From assembly GCF_037392515.1 (NCBI RefSeq), contig NC_090290.1, forward strand, positions 36,543,253-36,607,252: 64,000 bases of DNA. Reading direction: 5' to 3'. Positions within the stretch are counted from its first letter, which is position 1. Each line of letters starts with the position of its first letter. Positions 11,501 through 23,100 of the stretch are shown here, one piece after another. A program made the position numbers and the translations under genes. This DNA is from Haliotis asinina (lineage: Eukaryota; Mollusca; Gastropoda; Lepetellida; Haliotidae). The notes under the pieces were generated by a model that saw only the letters and a list, made by a program, of their open reading frames with translations, did no database searches and was not told the origin of the DNA.

Positions 11501-14500
11501 ATGCAGCTTTTGCCTTGTAGTCACATGGTAAAACTAAACGATCCCCAAAGTAATAAAACAACAAAAATAACATTAAAGATGAAACATTACACGTTTTCAT
11601 ACATCCATTATTTCTTTGTCAGTCTCGCGTGTTTCATTCGAAAAATAAATTACTTAATAACTGAACTTGAACTACGCAAGCAAGCCAGTCACCTGCTTTA
11701 AAGTGAGCTTGTTTCCTACATAAACATTTCACATATCGACTACGAGTATATTCAAACGATTCATGAACGTTAGATATATATGAAAACACAGATGGTTAAT
11801 TGAACCTTTTCCCAGTTGTACACGTGGCACTTTCATGTACTTAAGACGCCATTTTTGCGCCCAGAAACACTGGTAGAATAGCGCATGTGTTCTCCAAATT
11901 AGCAGCGAGTACAGAGACATGTTTTATGTTGCAGAGTAGTAAAGGAAACAGTCAGACATGTTGATGTATTGGGGCACGAACGACGATGCTCTGCTTAAAG
12001 TCTCAGGTACTGAGGGATATGATATGATGCAAAAATTTATAGAAGGAAAGGTGACATTTGAAACTTGAAAACTTGAAGTGCAACTACTGCAATGAACAAG
12101 TGCAAAGATGCCATCAGATAACTGAACGATTTGAGATACAGCCATTATTACGTGCACGCAAAATATTAGCATGTAACATATGTTATAAATTTGATTTTGA
12201 CTGGACTTTCCACTACTAGAATGTGTACTTAACTGTTACATTGTAATCCCACAAATACAACATGTTACATTTGACACCTTTCTGAATCTCATTGTGTAAT
12301 CAAAAACTAAGCAATCTAACCCGTGCATATTTCGCAGCTCTGTCAGCAGTAATGACGTTCGTGAGAGCGTACAGACACAAGGTCTTCAGGAGTTAGTACA
12401 TCATTAGCTACTACATTTGCAGGAATTGTTTTTCAGACATGACGTCACCCTTATGAAACTCACAAAGTCACGCGCTTTTGTGATATCTTGTTTGTCAGAA
12501 TGTTGACAAAACATCCATAAGCAAAATATTTATGATAACTATGGATCAAACGCATTAATGTATTACTGAGGTGCTCATTTTGGAAAGTCGATTTTTCTAC
12601 CATGAAGAAAGGGGTCTTTTTACAGCAATGTATAAGGACAGTACCTGGACCATGACGTCACTCTGAAACACCACTGCGTCGAGTTTAGTTTTACGCCCCA
12701 CTCAGCAATATCTCAGCTATATAGCGGCGGTCTGTAAATAATCGAGTCTGGACCACACAATCCAGTGATCAACAACATGAGCATCGATCTGCGCAATTGG
12801 GAACCGATGACATGTGTCAACCAAGTCAGCGAGCCTGACCACCCGATCCGGTTAGTCGCCTCTTACGACAAGCTGAGTCGCCTTCACGGGTCACCACTGC
12901 GTCGAAATAGAAGTTATGAAGCCAGACGCCTCTGAGGTAAAGTGCCCTGCCTTTTAATCAAAATGATAAGGAGACAAAACTGTCTAGTTCAAGACTGTCT
13001 TCACATATGTATTAATCAAATTAAATATATTACTGCGATGTTCATTTTGGCAAGTCAAATTTCGATCAAGAAAACAAAACATTCATGGAAAGTGAATATC
13101 CGAAATATTTCTGGGAGAATGGTCTTTCTTCATCCAGTCGTTTTTCTTTACATAGTATGTGAAGGTACCTGAATAGTGTGTTGACTCCGGGTTGTCCTTT
13201 TGTTCCTTGAGAAAGAAATCAAGCACAGACTGCTCTCGACCCCCATAGTTTGGCTTTCTGTCCTCGACGTCCGCCTTCAACATGGCATGAATACCATCGT
13301 ATGCTCCAATTAAATTTCGGTACGCCTGAAATAGACAATGTTTGTGATTTACGGAACTGTATACAAGATTTCTGACAGTGTTAATATCACACAAACGTGA
13401 TTTCGGAAACGGGCATTTTATTATGTTCCTTACCCAGCACTAATGTTCAGCATTTGATTAGGGATTTAAGCCTGTCTGTCTCTAAATTGAAAAAAAACAA
13501 AACAGACACAGCAAGATCGTTGACTATCATATTATTTCTCTCACCTTTCTAGTAAATGGTAGATACTTTAGCAGAGGCACCGTTGCTAAAGGAGAGAACG
13601 TCCCACCATACTTTGAAATATCATCTAGATACACTTGTAACTTCTCAATATTAGGATGGGTATGAGGTAGCCTGTAAATATATAAACACAAACAATAGCA
13701 GCAGACGTGTTAGATTTCATTTTGTACTTTCGTATTTAAGTATTGGTTGTATCACCATATCTTCATGATTTTGACGTCATGATTTTGACGTCACATAAGC
13801 GTCAGATAGTGCAAACTGGTCATATTTGTAACTGCATGCAACTGTCACCGTAAATAGTCACCTTCTTGCCGTAGACAAGCTGCTGTTACTAGTTCTAGAT
13901 TGTAACAAGGGGAAAACTTACTGGGCCGCTAAAATCAAACATTCTCTACATGTCTGGCTTTGGTGTTCTTTGGGAGGACCAATGTGTACTTAGAATTTTA
14001 TGTCGGTGTTTGTATGCAGATTTAAAGTATCTCACGAGCAAGATCGGCATGCAGCCCTCGATAACAGCACTAAATATTCAGCCTCTATTTCCTTTAATCA
14101 ATTTTTGGCTTAGAATTCTATATCAAAGAACTCACTATGTCAAAATTCAGGGTCGAGTTTGCTCAGTTTAGATGTTTTTCACACGGACATCGAAATGAAA
14201 CTAGCAGATACCTTCATGAAACTAAAGTTGATAGATTATGCCTTGTATGCAAAGAACGATATATTGAAGACGAATATGATTTTCATTAGTTTGGAATGTG
14301 TATCAACATCTAAGATTCATACTTCTGCCAAAGAAATACTATCTGTATCCTACTGTACATAAATTTAACATTTTCATGTCAGAGATAAATCCAGAAATTG
14401 TAAAAAATATAGCAGTGTATGTATTTATTTGTCTTAGTCATCTCTACATAATTCATAATGTAACATAACCGAACTATAAATTTATTGTTTGTATTGTATA

Positions 14501-17287
14501 TAGTATATACTATCTATTGACCTATTGTAAGTGTAGAATGGGCCTGTGGCCTCCACTACAAGAAATGAAGAGTGATTAAATTCACTCACTTGTAACAAAC
14601 ATATCAAGGGTCTATTAACTGTGTCAGAATGCCAGAAACATTCAGTTAAAGCTGTGGGTCGTGTATACAGGCTTTATTTTGACTGTCATACCGGTATGGT
14701 GGTCCGCTGGAACTCTAAGAGCTCCGAGGTGCTCCTTGGTCATTTGTTGGTCATTACACCTTGGTCATTTGTTGGCCATTACACCTTGGTCATTTGTTGG
14801 TCATTACACCTTGGTCATTTGTTGGCCATTACACCTTGGTCATTTGTTGGTCATTACACCTTGGCCATTTGTTTTTTCTGGATGTTTTGAAGAGGATCAG
14901 TCTTTGTCTTTGACCCCCGACGAGGTATACCTATCTTCCGAAAAACGATCTGTTGTTGTATATCTTTAACCCATGAAACCATCCAAAGGAGTTAGTACGT
15001 TCCCTCGAACATTCAAAGCAGGTTTCTGTGTCTTTTGAAATCCTCCCACCATAATCAAGTCTCATATTCGAATTTCATATTTACACTTACCTCTTTCCAG
15101 TAATTGCGGCATATCGACAAATCAGGACCGCCTTGTCTATGGTGCCCCCAAGCTTAAAGTTTATCTGGCCCGCCTTCGTGAAATCATCAATAAGTATCTT
15201 TATCTCCTCGGTTAGGATTGTTTCATATTCCACACTGCTAACAATTCTAGCAAGACCTGATCGCAGCAGTTTGCCTGGCCCTGTCCAGTCCTCTTCACTG
15301 GCATACAAAACTCCTGGAACAAAGAGCATGTCAAAGATGGAACCTTGGTGTGTGAACAATGTTATTAATATTAGTTTTGGGAGAAATTATTGTAAATGCA
15401 CTGGGAGCAATATTCACTGACAGTTGAAAATAAAGAAGAGCAAGCGTGTCTGTCCGGGTGCAAAAGCGGGCAGCGATAGCGAGAAATACTTTTACATGAA
15501 TTAAGAGTTATCTGTCTTTGTCGTCTACACTTATATGGTCCCTCTAAACGTTTCTGGAATCCTTGAGTGAATGAGTACGATTTTACGCCGCTATTAGCAA
15601 CATTCTAGCAAATATCACGGCGGGGGACACCAGAAATGGGATTCACACGTTGCACCCAAAGTGCATTAAATCATGAAAGTGGATTAGGCTACTTAAATTA
15701 ATAATGTGAATAAACCGGTGAATAGTTTGATACGAGTACCTACCGAAACGAGTAATCTAAAGGCGTAAAAGGCAAAATAGATTTAGGAAAGCGACACTAG
15801 TGAGATAAAGGACCATTTTGCACCGGACTTTCTTCATTCCCGTGTAGTGCGATGTATATATTAAAGTCTGGTTGTCAAATGAGTAAAACGTTCGGCCATT
15901 TCGTAAACAGTTAAGAGGGTCAACCATTTTGTATCATCTTGTGTAACAACAATCAGTCTATTTCAATTATTTCATGAAATTTCACTTAATCAACAAAGTT
16001 GGATCACAATTTCAAGGTCGCTTAGTTGAATAGTTAAAACTATTGTGGCAGCGACTATTGCACTTCAATTTGGCTTTGAAGCACTTGCTTCTTTGACACT
16101 TGCTGCGTCCGAAGCAGCGAAACCTCCTTTCCACCACATAGATGAAACGAAATTTCATGAAAAGCATATTGATTGTTACTCAAAATGACGCGAAATGGTT
16201 GACCCTCCTAGTATTAGTCATTTCGTTAAATTACTGATTTCACAATCTATGACATATATTCATAACATCAAAGCTACTCAGCAGGGTGAGGTAGGTAGTT
16301 GGAAGGTATTATTCTTTATTAATGAATGGGTTTGTGGCTTGTATTTGAATTTCGAAAACACCTTGTAATAACTGACACTCAATGAATATACTTTTGCATC
16401 GATAAAAACATCTATTTCAAAATATATTTGAGATCGGATTTGAGTCCGTGTTTAGATACTCCAAGGGGATAGACCTACGGTCAGAATACGACGGACTACT
16501 TTCTTGATTGAACATTTAATAGAAGAAATACAAACAGTGTCAGACAGACAAAAAATATTGAGTGAAGACATTTTATTGGCTACCAAGACTGATGGCATAA
16601 TTAATTAAGTTTTCGACAGGTAAATCGGTTGACAAGAACGTATCATGCAAGTGTTGACGGGAAACGTGTCGATCTTGTCTTTGGTAGATGCACCTTGGGT
16701 ATGGCGATCGCACCGACGACTGTAATCTGTGGTTTGTGTAGCGTTGTATCGATGCTGGAGACGGGAAATCGTGGTTATGTTTATGTCGAAATGACGGGCA
16801 ACATTTTGGACAGACACTCCAGCATCCAAACGTCCGATAGCCTGGTTTCTTTCAATTTGAGTTAAGCGTGGTGTTGCTGAACCAGGAGTAATAGACCCAA
16901 CTATGGTGCAGTCTTATACCCACTACTAGTGGTGACAAGTGTATGTTCGATTTCATGAGCAGTTTGTGCATGATACCCACATGCTCACTGGAATGTTGCG
17001 TTTTGGTGATTGCTTCTATTGTTGTGTTTTTACTCCAACACGCAACAAAAGTAATTGATAACAGTCAGGCTTCGTTACATGCCCAAAATCTCATATCAGT
17101 TTAAGGTTTCGAGTTGGTTTCCTGTTTGGATAAAAAAAAAACTTGCGTTTCTTATGCGTGTGAGAGTGTATGTGTATGTGTAGATTTAGCGAAAGAGAGA
17201 GAGAGAGCGCGCAACACGAATATAATTTGTTTGGTTGTTTTTTCTGTACATACTTGCACACGTACAGTGATCTCTATAACACACGCG

Positions 17288-17332
<45 letters not shown>

Positions 17333-19259
17333 TTCAAAGACATATGTCTCCTCCAACTTTCAGATGAGTAGGTTTGATTTCTGTATGTGTTACCTAACCA
17401 TTACTCGCTTGAGACAAATGAAGTGTGAATGTGACAAACAGAATGAAAACATATCATCTTCCGATTGAAGAAATATTAGTACATCGATTCTGCTGAACAT
17501 AGATCAAAATTCACATATATAGTAGGTTTGATATAACTGCCACTACCCATACCGTAACATTCAAATAACAGTGAAACAGTAAAAAATGGAAACTAAAATC
17601 AAGTTGGCGGATAAATGTGCTTTCATTGTATGGAGACTCGAACGCGGGATTTCAGTATAAACAGCACCCGCTCCAATAGCTAGGGCATTCAACCAACCCA
17701 AAACAGTTAGTTTACTAAGTAACATAAACTGAGCACCGAGATAAGAAAAGGTTTTCAGGGCGTCAGAGCGTCACGGCTGACTTGATATTGAGATGTTGCC
17801 TTTCTCGCCGTTTGATGTGTTTCATATATATATTGAAAAGTATGGAATGTAGTTAACTACGGGGTGGACCAGGTTACACACAGCGGGATCCGCGCTACTC
17901 GACATACGATGCAAAGTCATCGCTAGTCAACTTTCAGGATGCACGCTACTCGACATACGATGCAAAGTCATCGCTAATCAACTTACAGGATGCGTGCTAC
18001 TCGACATACGATGCAAAGTCATCGCTAGTCAACTTTCAGGATGCACGCTACTCGACATACGATGCAAAGTCATCGCTAGTCAACTTACAGGATGCACGCT
18101 ACTCGACATACGATGCAAAGTCATCGCTAGTCAACTTACAGGATGCGCGCTACTCGACATACGATGCAAAGTCATCGCTAGTCAACTTACAGGATGCGCA
18201 CTACTCGACATACGATGCAAAGTCATCGCTAGTCAACTTACAGGATGCGCGCTACTCGACATACGATGCAAAGTCATCGCTAATCAACTTACAGGATGCA
18301 CGCTACTAGACCTACGATGCAAAGTCATCGCTAGTCAACTTACAGGATGCGCACTACTCGACATACGATGCAAAGTCATCGCTAATCAACTTACAGGATG
18401 CGCACTACTCGACATACGATGCAAAGTCATCGCTAGTCAACTTACAGGATGCGCACTACTCGACATACGATGCAAAGTCATCGCTAGTCAACTTACAGGG
18501 TGCACGCTACTAGACCTACGATGCAAAGTCATCGCTAGTCAACTTTCAGGATGCGCACTACTCGACATACGATGCAAAGTCATCGCTAGTCAACGTTTAA
18601 ACGGACAAGCTCAATGCAAACTGACAGATAAAACGAACTGGTTTGCGCACCCCTGTCCTGAAAGTTTATTAAATGAACATTGAAACTCTCGTGAAAATGA
18701 AGTGTCCACCGACATTTTCTAAATAAAATTTCTCTGCCCCTGCTGGTGCACGAGCCGTGCTATTAGTGCAGATATAGTGCAGATTACTCCTATCTCCTGT
18801 TTTTCATGAAGCCAATCCCTGAAAACAGACGTGTCAAGCACAGGCGAACTTCCAGTACGTACCTCTCCCAAGGCGTTTAATGGCCTTAACTCCCGCGACG
18901 AAGCTAGGTCGGTCCATGGTGTTCTCTTCTTGTTTCACAAACGCCTCTTCTATAGCATCATATCCAGACACAACAATCACCGGATATTGTCCAAAATATA
19001 TCCTGGCGACTTCGCCATACTTCTTGTGTATCATAGGGAAGAACCTGTGAGCGTTGTCTCTCCCTAACAACGCCATGTTGAGGAAGGAACCCAATATCGG
19101 CCATCTTGTTGGTCCCGGGGGTGCCCGTTCATCCCCACCCCTGCGGCAGATGAGGTACAGGGCACTGACAATGAGGACGAGTACTGATATCCCCCAACAT
19201 GTGAGAACGGTGTTGTTCTTCTCAATCCACTTGATCACTCCGTCTACTGCAGCCTCCAT
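8528..19259 (-). CDS. Cytochrome P450 gene B (clan 2 type), 8 exons, 505 aa
   Basis: A heme-thiolate monooxygenase-family protein, expected to be anchored in the ER. Exons in transcript order: 18863-19259, 15091-15313, 13545-13671, 13169-13325, 11235-11371, 10093-10189, 9063-9266, 8528-8703. All introns are GT-AG, phases agree throughout, and the joined frame is open (1518 nt). Residues 18-38 form the N-terminal membrane anchor, followed by PPGPT (47-51). The K-helix ExxR is E372-R375, the meander motif is FDPSRF (425-430), and the heme loop is FGIGPRKCAG with ligand Cys452. The I-helix reads AGGPPIGWTLGW (315-326), so the usual acid and threonine are replaced by prolines. Substrate is unknown. 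Introns carry a 51-bp minisatellite, a Tc1 remnant, several SINEs and a decayed exon 6 copy. Gene C is the nearest relative. Confidence 0.92.
8768..8965 (-). mobile_element. Old SINE remnant in intron 7 of gene B
   Basis: A reversed, diverged SINE that keeps GACGCCGCACTCAGCAAT and GTGTCACCCAGGTCAGTGAG. The same remnant lies at the same place in gene C (31425-31610), so it was inserted before B and C split. Confidence 0.65.
9487..9600 (+). mobile_element. 5'-truncated SINE
   Basis: Only the 3' third of the SINE is present: CTCATGCTGTTGATC, CCAGACTCGATTATTTACAG and GAGTGCGGCGTAAAACTAAA. It lies in intron 6 of gene B. I saw no counterpart in gene C. Confidence 0.8.
9879..9993. repeat. (TACA)n microsatellite
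   Basis: About 115 bp of tetranucleotide repeat with a short (TGCA) variant block in the middle, in intron 6 of gene B. The open frames across it are trivial. Confidence 0.95.
10345..10414 (-). pseudogene. Decayed duplicate of P450 exon 6 in gene B
   Basis: On the minus strand this reads VCGKSRLVKFSGNDKLPNACATV, clearly a second copy of exon 6 (10093-10189), and it follows an intact-looking AG acceptor. The 3' part of the exon, including the ExxR motif and the donor, is missing. The copy is part of a local duplication of roughly 200 bp that also repeats the TTTCCATCTGAGTT flank (about 10324 and 10518). Gene C has a single copy here, so the duplication is specific to B. Splicing into it would lead to a truncated protein. 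Confidence 0.8.
10965..11150 (+). repeat. Unclassified dispersed repeat (mate at 54104-54330)
   Basis: It shares, in opposite orientation, ACGAAGTACCAAATGAGTT, ATAGAAGAGTGCTAAGCCA and ATCAGAAAACG with 54104-54330. The two copies sit in introns of different P450 genes. No similarity to a known element was recognised. Confidence 0.6.
12677..12896 (-). mobile_element. SINE, reversed, in intron 4 of gene B
   Basis: It starts with GAGTTTAGTTTTACGCC and continues through CGAGTCTGGACCA, GAGCATCGATCTGCGCAATT and ACCACCCGATCC to the reversed head at TTCACGGGTC. It is near full length and well preserved. Confidence 0.88.
13740..14730. other. Intron 2 of gene B, unannotated part
   Basis: No repeat family or coding similarity was recognised. 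It contains a short direct repeat of CATGATTTTGACGTCA at about 13765-13795. Around 14360-14590 it is AT-rich and ends in a CACTCACTT-type string that may be the tail of an old SINE or LINE. Confidence 0.4.
14734..14874. repeat. 25-bp tandem repeat, about 5 copies
   Basis: The unit TTGGTCATTTGTTGG plus CCATTACACC repeats about five times with only T/C exchanges. It lies in intron 2 of gene B. It keeps a reading frame open in two frames but has no sign of being coding. Confidence 0.9.
15562..15660 (-). mobile_element. tRNA-type SINE fragment
   Basis: Reversed fragment with TTTTACGCCGCTATTAGCAA, CACGGCGGGGGACACCAGAA and TGGGATTCACACGTTGCACC. These match the body of the second SINE family, which is best seen at 20481-20645. 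Confidence 0.7.
16605..16925 (-). pseudogene. Tc1-like transposase N-terminal remnant
   Basis: On the minus strand the frame reads ATPRLTQIERNQAIGRLDAG, then VSVQNVARHFDINITTISRL and QHRYNATQTTD. This is the paired helix-turn-helix DNA-binding region typical of Tc1/mariner transposases. After about 60 residues the similarity decays. The DDE catalytic core is absent. It lies in intron 1 of gene B. Confidence 0.75.
17291..17324. repeat. (GA)n microsatellite
   Basis: About 34 bp of perfect GA repeat, with a shorter imperfect GA run at 17193-17206, in intron 1 of gene B. Confidence 0.95.
17886..18595. repeat. 51-bp minisatellite, about 14 units, intron 1 of gene B
   Basis: The unit begins CTACTCGACATACGATGC, continues AAAGTCATCGCTAGTCAACT and ends TACAGGATGCACG. 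It repeats about 14 times with few substitutions. Because 51 is a multiple of three, it yields a 229-codon open frame of 17-residue repeats on the plus strand, which I regard as spurious. The array lies about 270 bp past the exon 1 donor. At the same place in gene C (38188-38238) there is one diverged unit, flanked by the same sequences (GTTACA-ACAGC before and GTTTAAACG after). Confidence 0.95.
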
Positions 19260-19574
19260 CGTGAAACACGTGCGATTGATGAACGCGATTTTTTCTTTCT
19301 CTTTTGACCCTGAAAGTTGAAATTTGGGTTAATAGTCCATGCAGTAATAAAATGAGCGTTCACTTTCGTAAAGAGACCGCGTTCAGTTTCGACGGTCCAT
19401 ATTTTATCCTCCTAGCTCCTACATGCCTGGGTTGTGTGCCGGTCTTTGATGTGACCATGCTAAATTTAGTCAAGGTTCAGCAGGTACACATACACACACA
19501 CACACACACGATCTGCAAGATATGGCGAGGCATTGAAGCGTGAGGGTAGTAACTCATATCCACACATTCCTTGT

Positions 19575-19672
19575 GCGGTGAGGCATGCTGACCCAGGTCA
19601 GGAGAGAGGAAACTAGTAAACGTGATAGCTTGATATCCTTTTGTTACCTTCATAGCCCAAAGTAATGTAGTT
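19575..19672 (-). promoter_or_regulatory. Conserved upstream block of P450 gene B
   Basis: This is the gene B member of a block shared with genes A and C, about 330-410 bp upstream of the ATG. It contains TGACCCAGGTCA (19589-19600), which resembles two back-to-back nuclear-receptor half sites. In C the string is TGACCCAGATCA, and in A it is CGACCCAAATCA. Xenobiotic receptors act on such sites in vertebrate P450 genes; use here is a guess. Confidence 0.3.
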
Positions 19673-19683
19673 TAAGACAACTT

Positions 19684-19966
19684 CCGACCCGTGAAGGTCC
19701 CGGGGTAGAATAGGCCTTCAGCAACCCATGCTTACCACAAAAGGCGACTATGCTTGACCGTAAGAGGCGACTAACGGGATCGGGTGGTCAGGCTCGCTGA
19801 CATGTTTGACACATGTCATCGGTTCCCAATTGCGAAGATCGATGTTCATGTTGTTGGTCACTGGATTGTCTGGTGCAGGCTCGATTACGTACAGACCGCC
19901 GCCATATAGCTGGAATATTGCTGGGTGCGGCGTAAAACTAAACTCACTCACTCACTCACTCACTTA
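19684..19966 (+). mobile_element. SINE, full length, upstream of gene B
   Basis: It runs from GACCCGTGAAGGTCCCGGGG to a clean (CTCA)n tail. It interrupts sequence that is continuous upstream of gene C: the conserved block ends near 19672 and resumes at TCTGGAATATAGTAAA (about 19979), matching 41168. It therefore entered after the duplication. Confidence 0.92.
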
Positions 19967-20033
19967 GACAACTTCCATCTGGAATATAGTAAAAATACTA
20001 AGCCAAATATTATACACCTGGAAAGTAATGAAG

Positions 20034-20065
<32 letters not shown>

Positions 20066-20084
20066 CACACGCACATACACACAC
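20034..20084. repeat. (AC)n microsatellite
   Basis: About 50 bp of AC repeat with a few CGC and CAT variants, next to the 3' end of the LINE. Confidence 0.95.
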
Positions 20085-20105
20085 CTATTTTCGGGATGAG
20101 GAGTG

Positions 20106-23100
20106 AGTGAGTGAGTTAATATTTAACGTCACATCGGCAATATCTCCGCCATATCGTGACGAGAACATTTAATACTGAAATAAAACAATTTTCTATTATA
20201 AAACCTGTCAAAGAAGGACAGTAAAATAACTAGAATATAACAGAGTAGAATATAAAACTAGTACCTCTACCTAAAACAATTTATCTATCGAGGACAATAC
20301 AATATAAAAATGGGCTATAGATTGCTAACAACTGAAGGTAGATCACCATACTAGGGACCATGGGGACTTACAGTACCTTCGCTACCTGCATGGACCCTAG
20401 GTGGATTTACATCATCCCCTCAGCCGTCATTAATTCGGGAAATCTAGCCATTCAGTTAAAGGACACTTATTCTACGATTAGGGCGGTGGGGTAGCCTAGT
20501 GGTTAAAGCGTTGGTTCGTCACGCCGACAACCCGGGTTCGATTCCCCACATGGGTACAGTGTGTGAAGCCCATTTTCTGGTGTCCCCGCCGTGATATTGC
20601 TGGAATATTGCTAAAAGCGGCGTAAAACTAAACTCACTCACTCACTATTCTACGATTAAAATCATGGAAAGTTTGAATTTAGTTTGAATGTTTGTGGACT
20701 TACGTACCCTCTCAGGAGGACAATAGTTTTACGGTACCTCAACACCCTTTGAGGATACAGCCACTAACAAGCACATTTATAAATTTAAACTTCAAATAAT
20801 AAAACATTATCTATTTACAATTCATTTAATAAATCTAATTCTTTTTAAAATGCAATGATTAAGTGAGAACTGATACTAGTAAAAAGGTCCTTCATACTAC
20901 GTGATTTTAAATAGGTATCCCTTGTGATGGAATATTCAACGCAATCAAGCAAGACATGCTTGACCGTGATTATTTCATCTCGAGGGATACAAAATCCTCA
21001 CCTTTCATAAGGTATTTATGCGTATATCTGGTGTGACCAGTGCGGCATCGTCTCATAATGACCTCTTCAAATCTGGACCGACAACCCAAGTAGGTGTAAC
21101 CAATATAGGGTTTTATTTCATGTCATTTATTGATGCCTACCTGGGTGTCCTACTTCTTTTGCATCAGATCACGGATATAAGATCTAATGTTAGCTTTATA
21201 ATCTGAGTATGGAATAAGAAGTGGTGTCACAGAATAGTTGAGTGCTGCCTTGGCAGCAAGATCGGCCATTCTGTTCCCGGAAATGCCTACGTGGCTTGGT
21301 AACCAACAGAAGACGATGTCATATTGGCCAGTAGCAAGATTATTATACAATTCAGTAATTTCAATTAAAAGTGGATGTTTACCAGAAATATTTTTAATAG
21401 CCTGAAGGCAAGAAAGAGAGTCTGAATAGATTAAATACTGTTTATGTTTAGGGCGTCTTTGAATATATTTAAGAGCCGTTAATATGGCGTTAGCTTCAGC
21501 TGTAAAAATAGAACTATTGTCTGGTAATCTAGAGGATATTGTTGTGGATCCAATGACAGTGGCACAAGCAACTGTCTAGAAAACGGCTTTAAATTTTCTA
21601 AGTCAAAAACTAATTGTATACATTGTATACACTTTTGTAGAAAATATAAGCCGCATAAGGGCCCAGAACTATTTTTAAATTGCTCTCCATTTATATATTT
21701 CGTTTAAACACAATTGCAATTGCCGTTCAATAGTATGTATATTTTTACCTCGACAAGAAATATTAAAATCATCCACAAATAATGATCCATCGATTGAATC
21801 ATTTAATACCTTGGAGAAACTGTTTATCTTGATACTTGACACTAAAATGTGCAAACGACCCCTTAAACCGAAGTCATGTAAATCCTTTAAAATGCTACGC
21901 TTCCAAGTGGTATCGGTTGCTTTCTCCAAATCAAAGAATATCGATACTGCATGTTGTTTATTTACTAAAGCATTTTTGACAAAGTATTCTAGACGTACCA
22001 AATGGTCAATGGTACTACAATTTTTCCTGAAACCACATCCACATATTTGTTATAAAATTATTCGTTTCAAGATACCAAGTCAATCTATTGTTTACCATTC
22101 GCTCCATGGTTTTACAGACACAACTCGTTAAAGAGATTGGCCTGTAATTCGAAGGATCAGTATGATCCCGGCCAGGCTTTGGTATAGGAACTACAATGGC
22201 ATTACGCCATGAATTTGGGAAGGTGCCTGTAGTCCATATCGTATGAAATATGTTTAGCAGTATTTCCAGGCATGATTCAGGTAAATGTTTCAGAAGTTGA
22301 TTATGAATATCATCAGAACCTGTTGCTGTATCATGAGCTTGCTCAAGGGCTGTATATAGCTCATGTAATGAAAATATTTCATTATAGACTTCACCATTGT
22401 CTGAGTTAAAATTGATTTTTTTTTCTACGCCTGCTGTTTCTGGTATTTCTGAAACTCAGGGACGTAATTTGATGAAGACGAATGTTCGCGAGAGTTTCAC
22501 CAAGCTTATTGGCAATATCACACTTATCAGTCAATACATCGTCACCATCATTTAGATGGTGGACAGTTGATTTGGAACCTTTACCCGTTATTCGTTGAAT
22601 CATATCCCACACTTTTGACGTTGGTGTGCGGGAATTTATCTTGGAAACATAATTTCGCCAAGACTGACTCTTATTCTGTTTGAAGGCGCGTCGAGCCTTA
22701 GCATTTAGAATTTTAACTTTGTCTAAATTACGGACTGTAAGATGTCGCCGAAAATACTTCTCGGCCTTCTTCCTGTCCTTTCTGGCCTGTTTACGTTCAT
22801 TATTAAACCATGGTTTACGAACGTGTGGAGTTGCAGAGGACTTAGGTATAGTTTCATTAGCTATATTCTTCAGTTTATCAGAGAATACCTGAATCGGACC
22901 TAAATAGCTTTCGATATTGCAAAAGAGTTCAGTTTTAATGGTTGTCCTTCAATTCCCTGTACAACCAGGAAACGGGGCCAAGAATTGAAATTTGTTGTTT
23001 CTGATTCATCAGAAGAAGAGACAGTTTCTAAGTCTACCTGCTTTCTCTTGGATTTAGATCGAGAACCAGAAAGTTGTTGGGAAGCCATTAGAACCTGGAG

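Noticed and set aside
17886-18595. Possible CRISPR-like array
   Set aside because: Units are directly adjacent with no unique spacers, in an animal intron, so it is an ordinary minisatellite.
17994-18683. 229-codon open frame of 17-residue repeats
   Set aside because: It is the 51-bp minisatellite read in a frame without stops. It is intronic, and gene C has only one unit there.
20488-20545. tRNA gene with A and B boxes
   Set aside because: The tRNA-like part is the head of a SINE with target-site duplications and a SINE body behind it.
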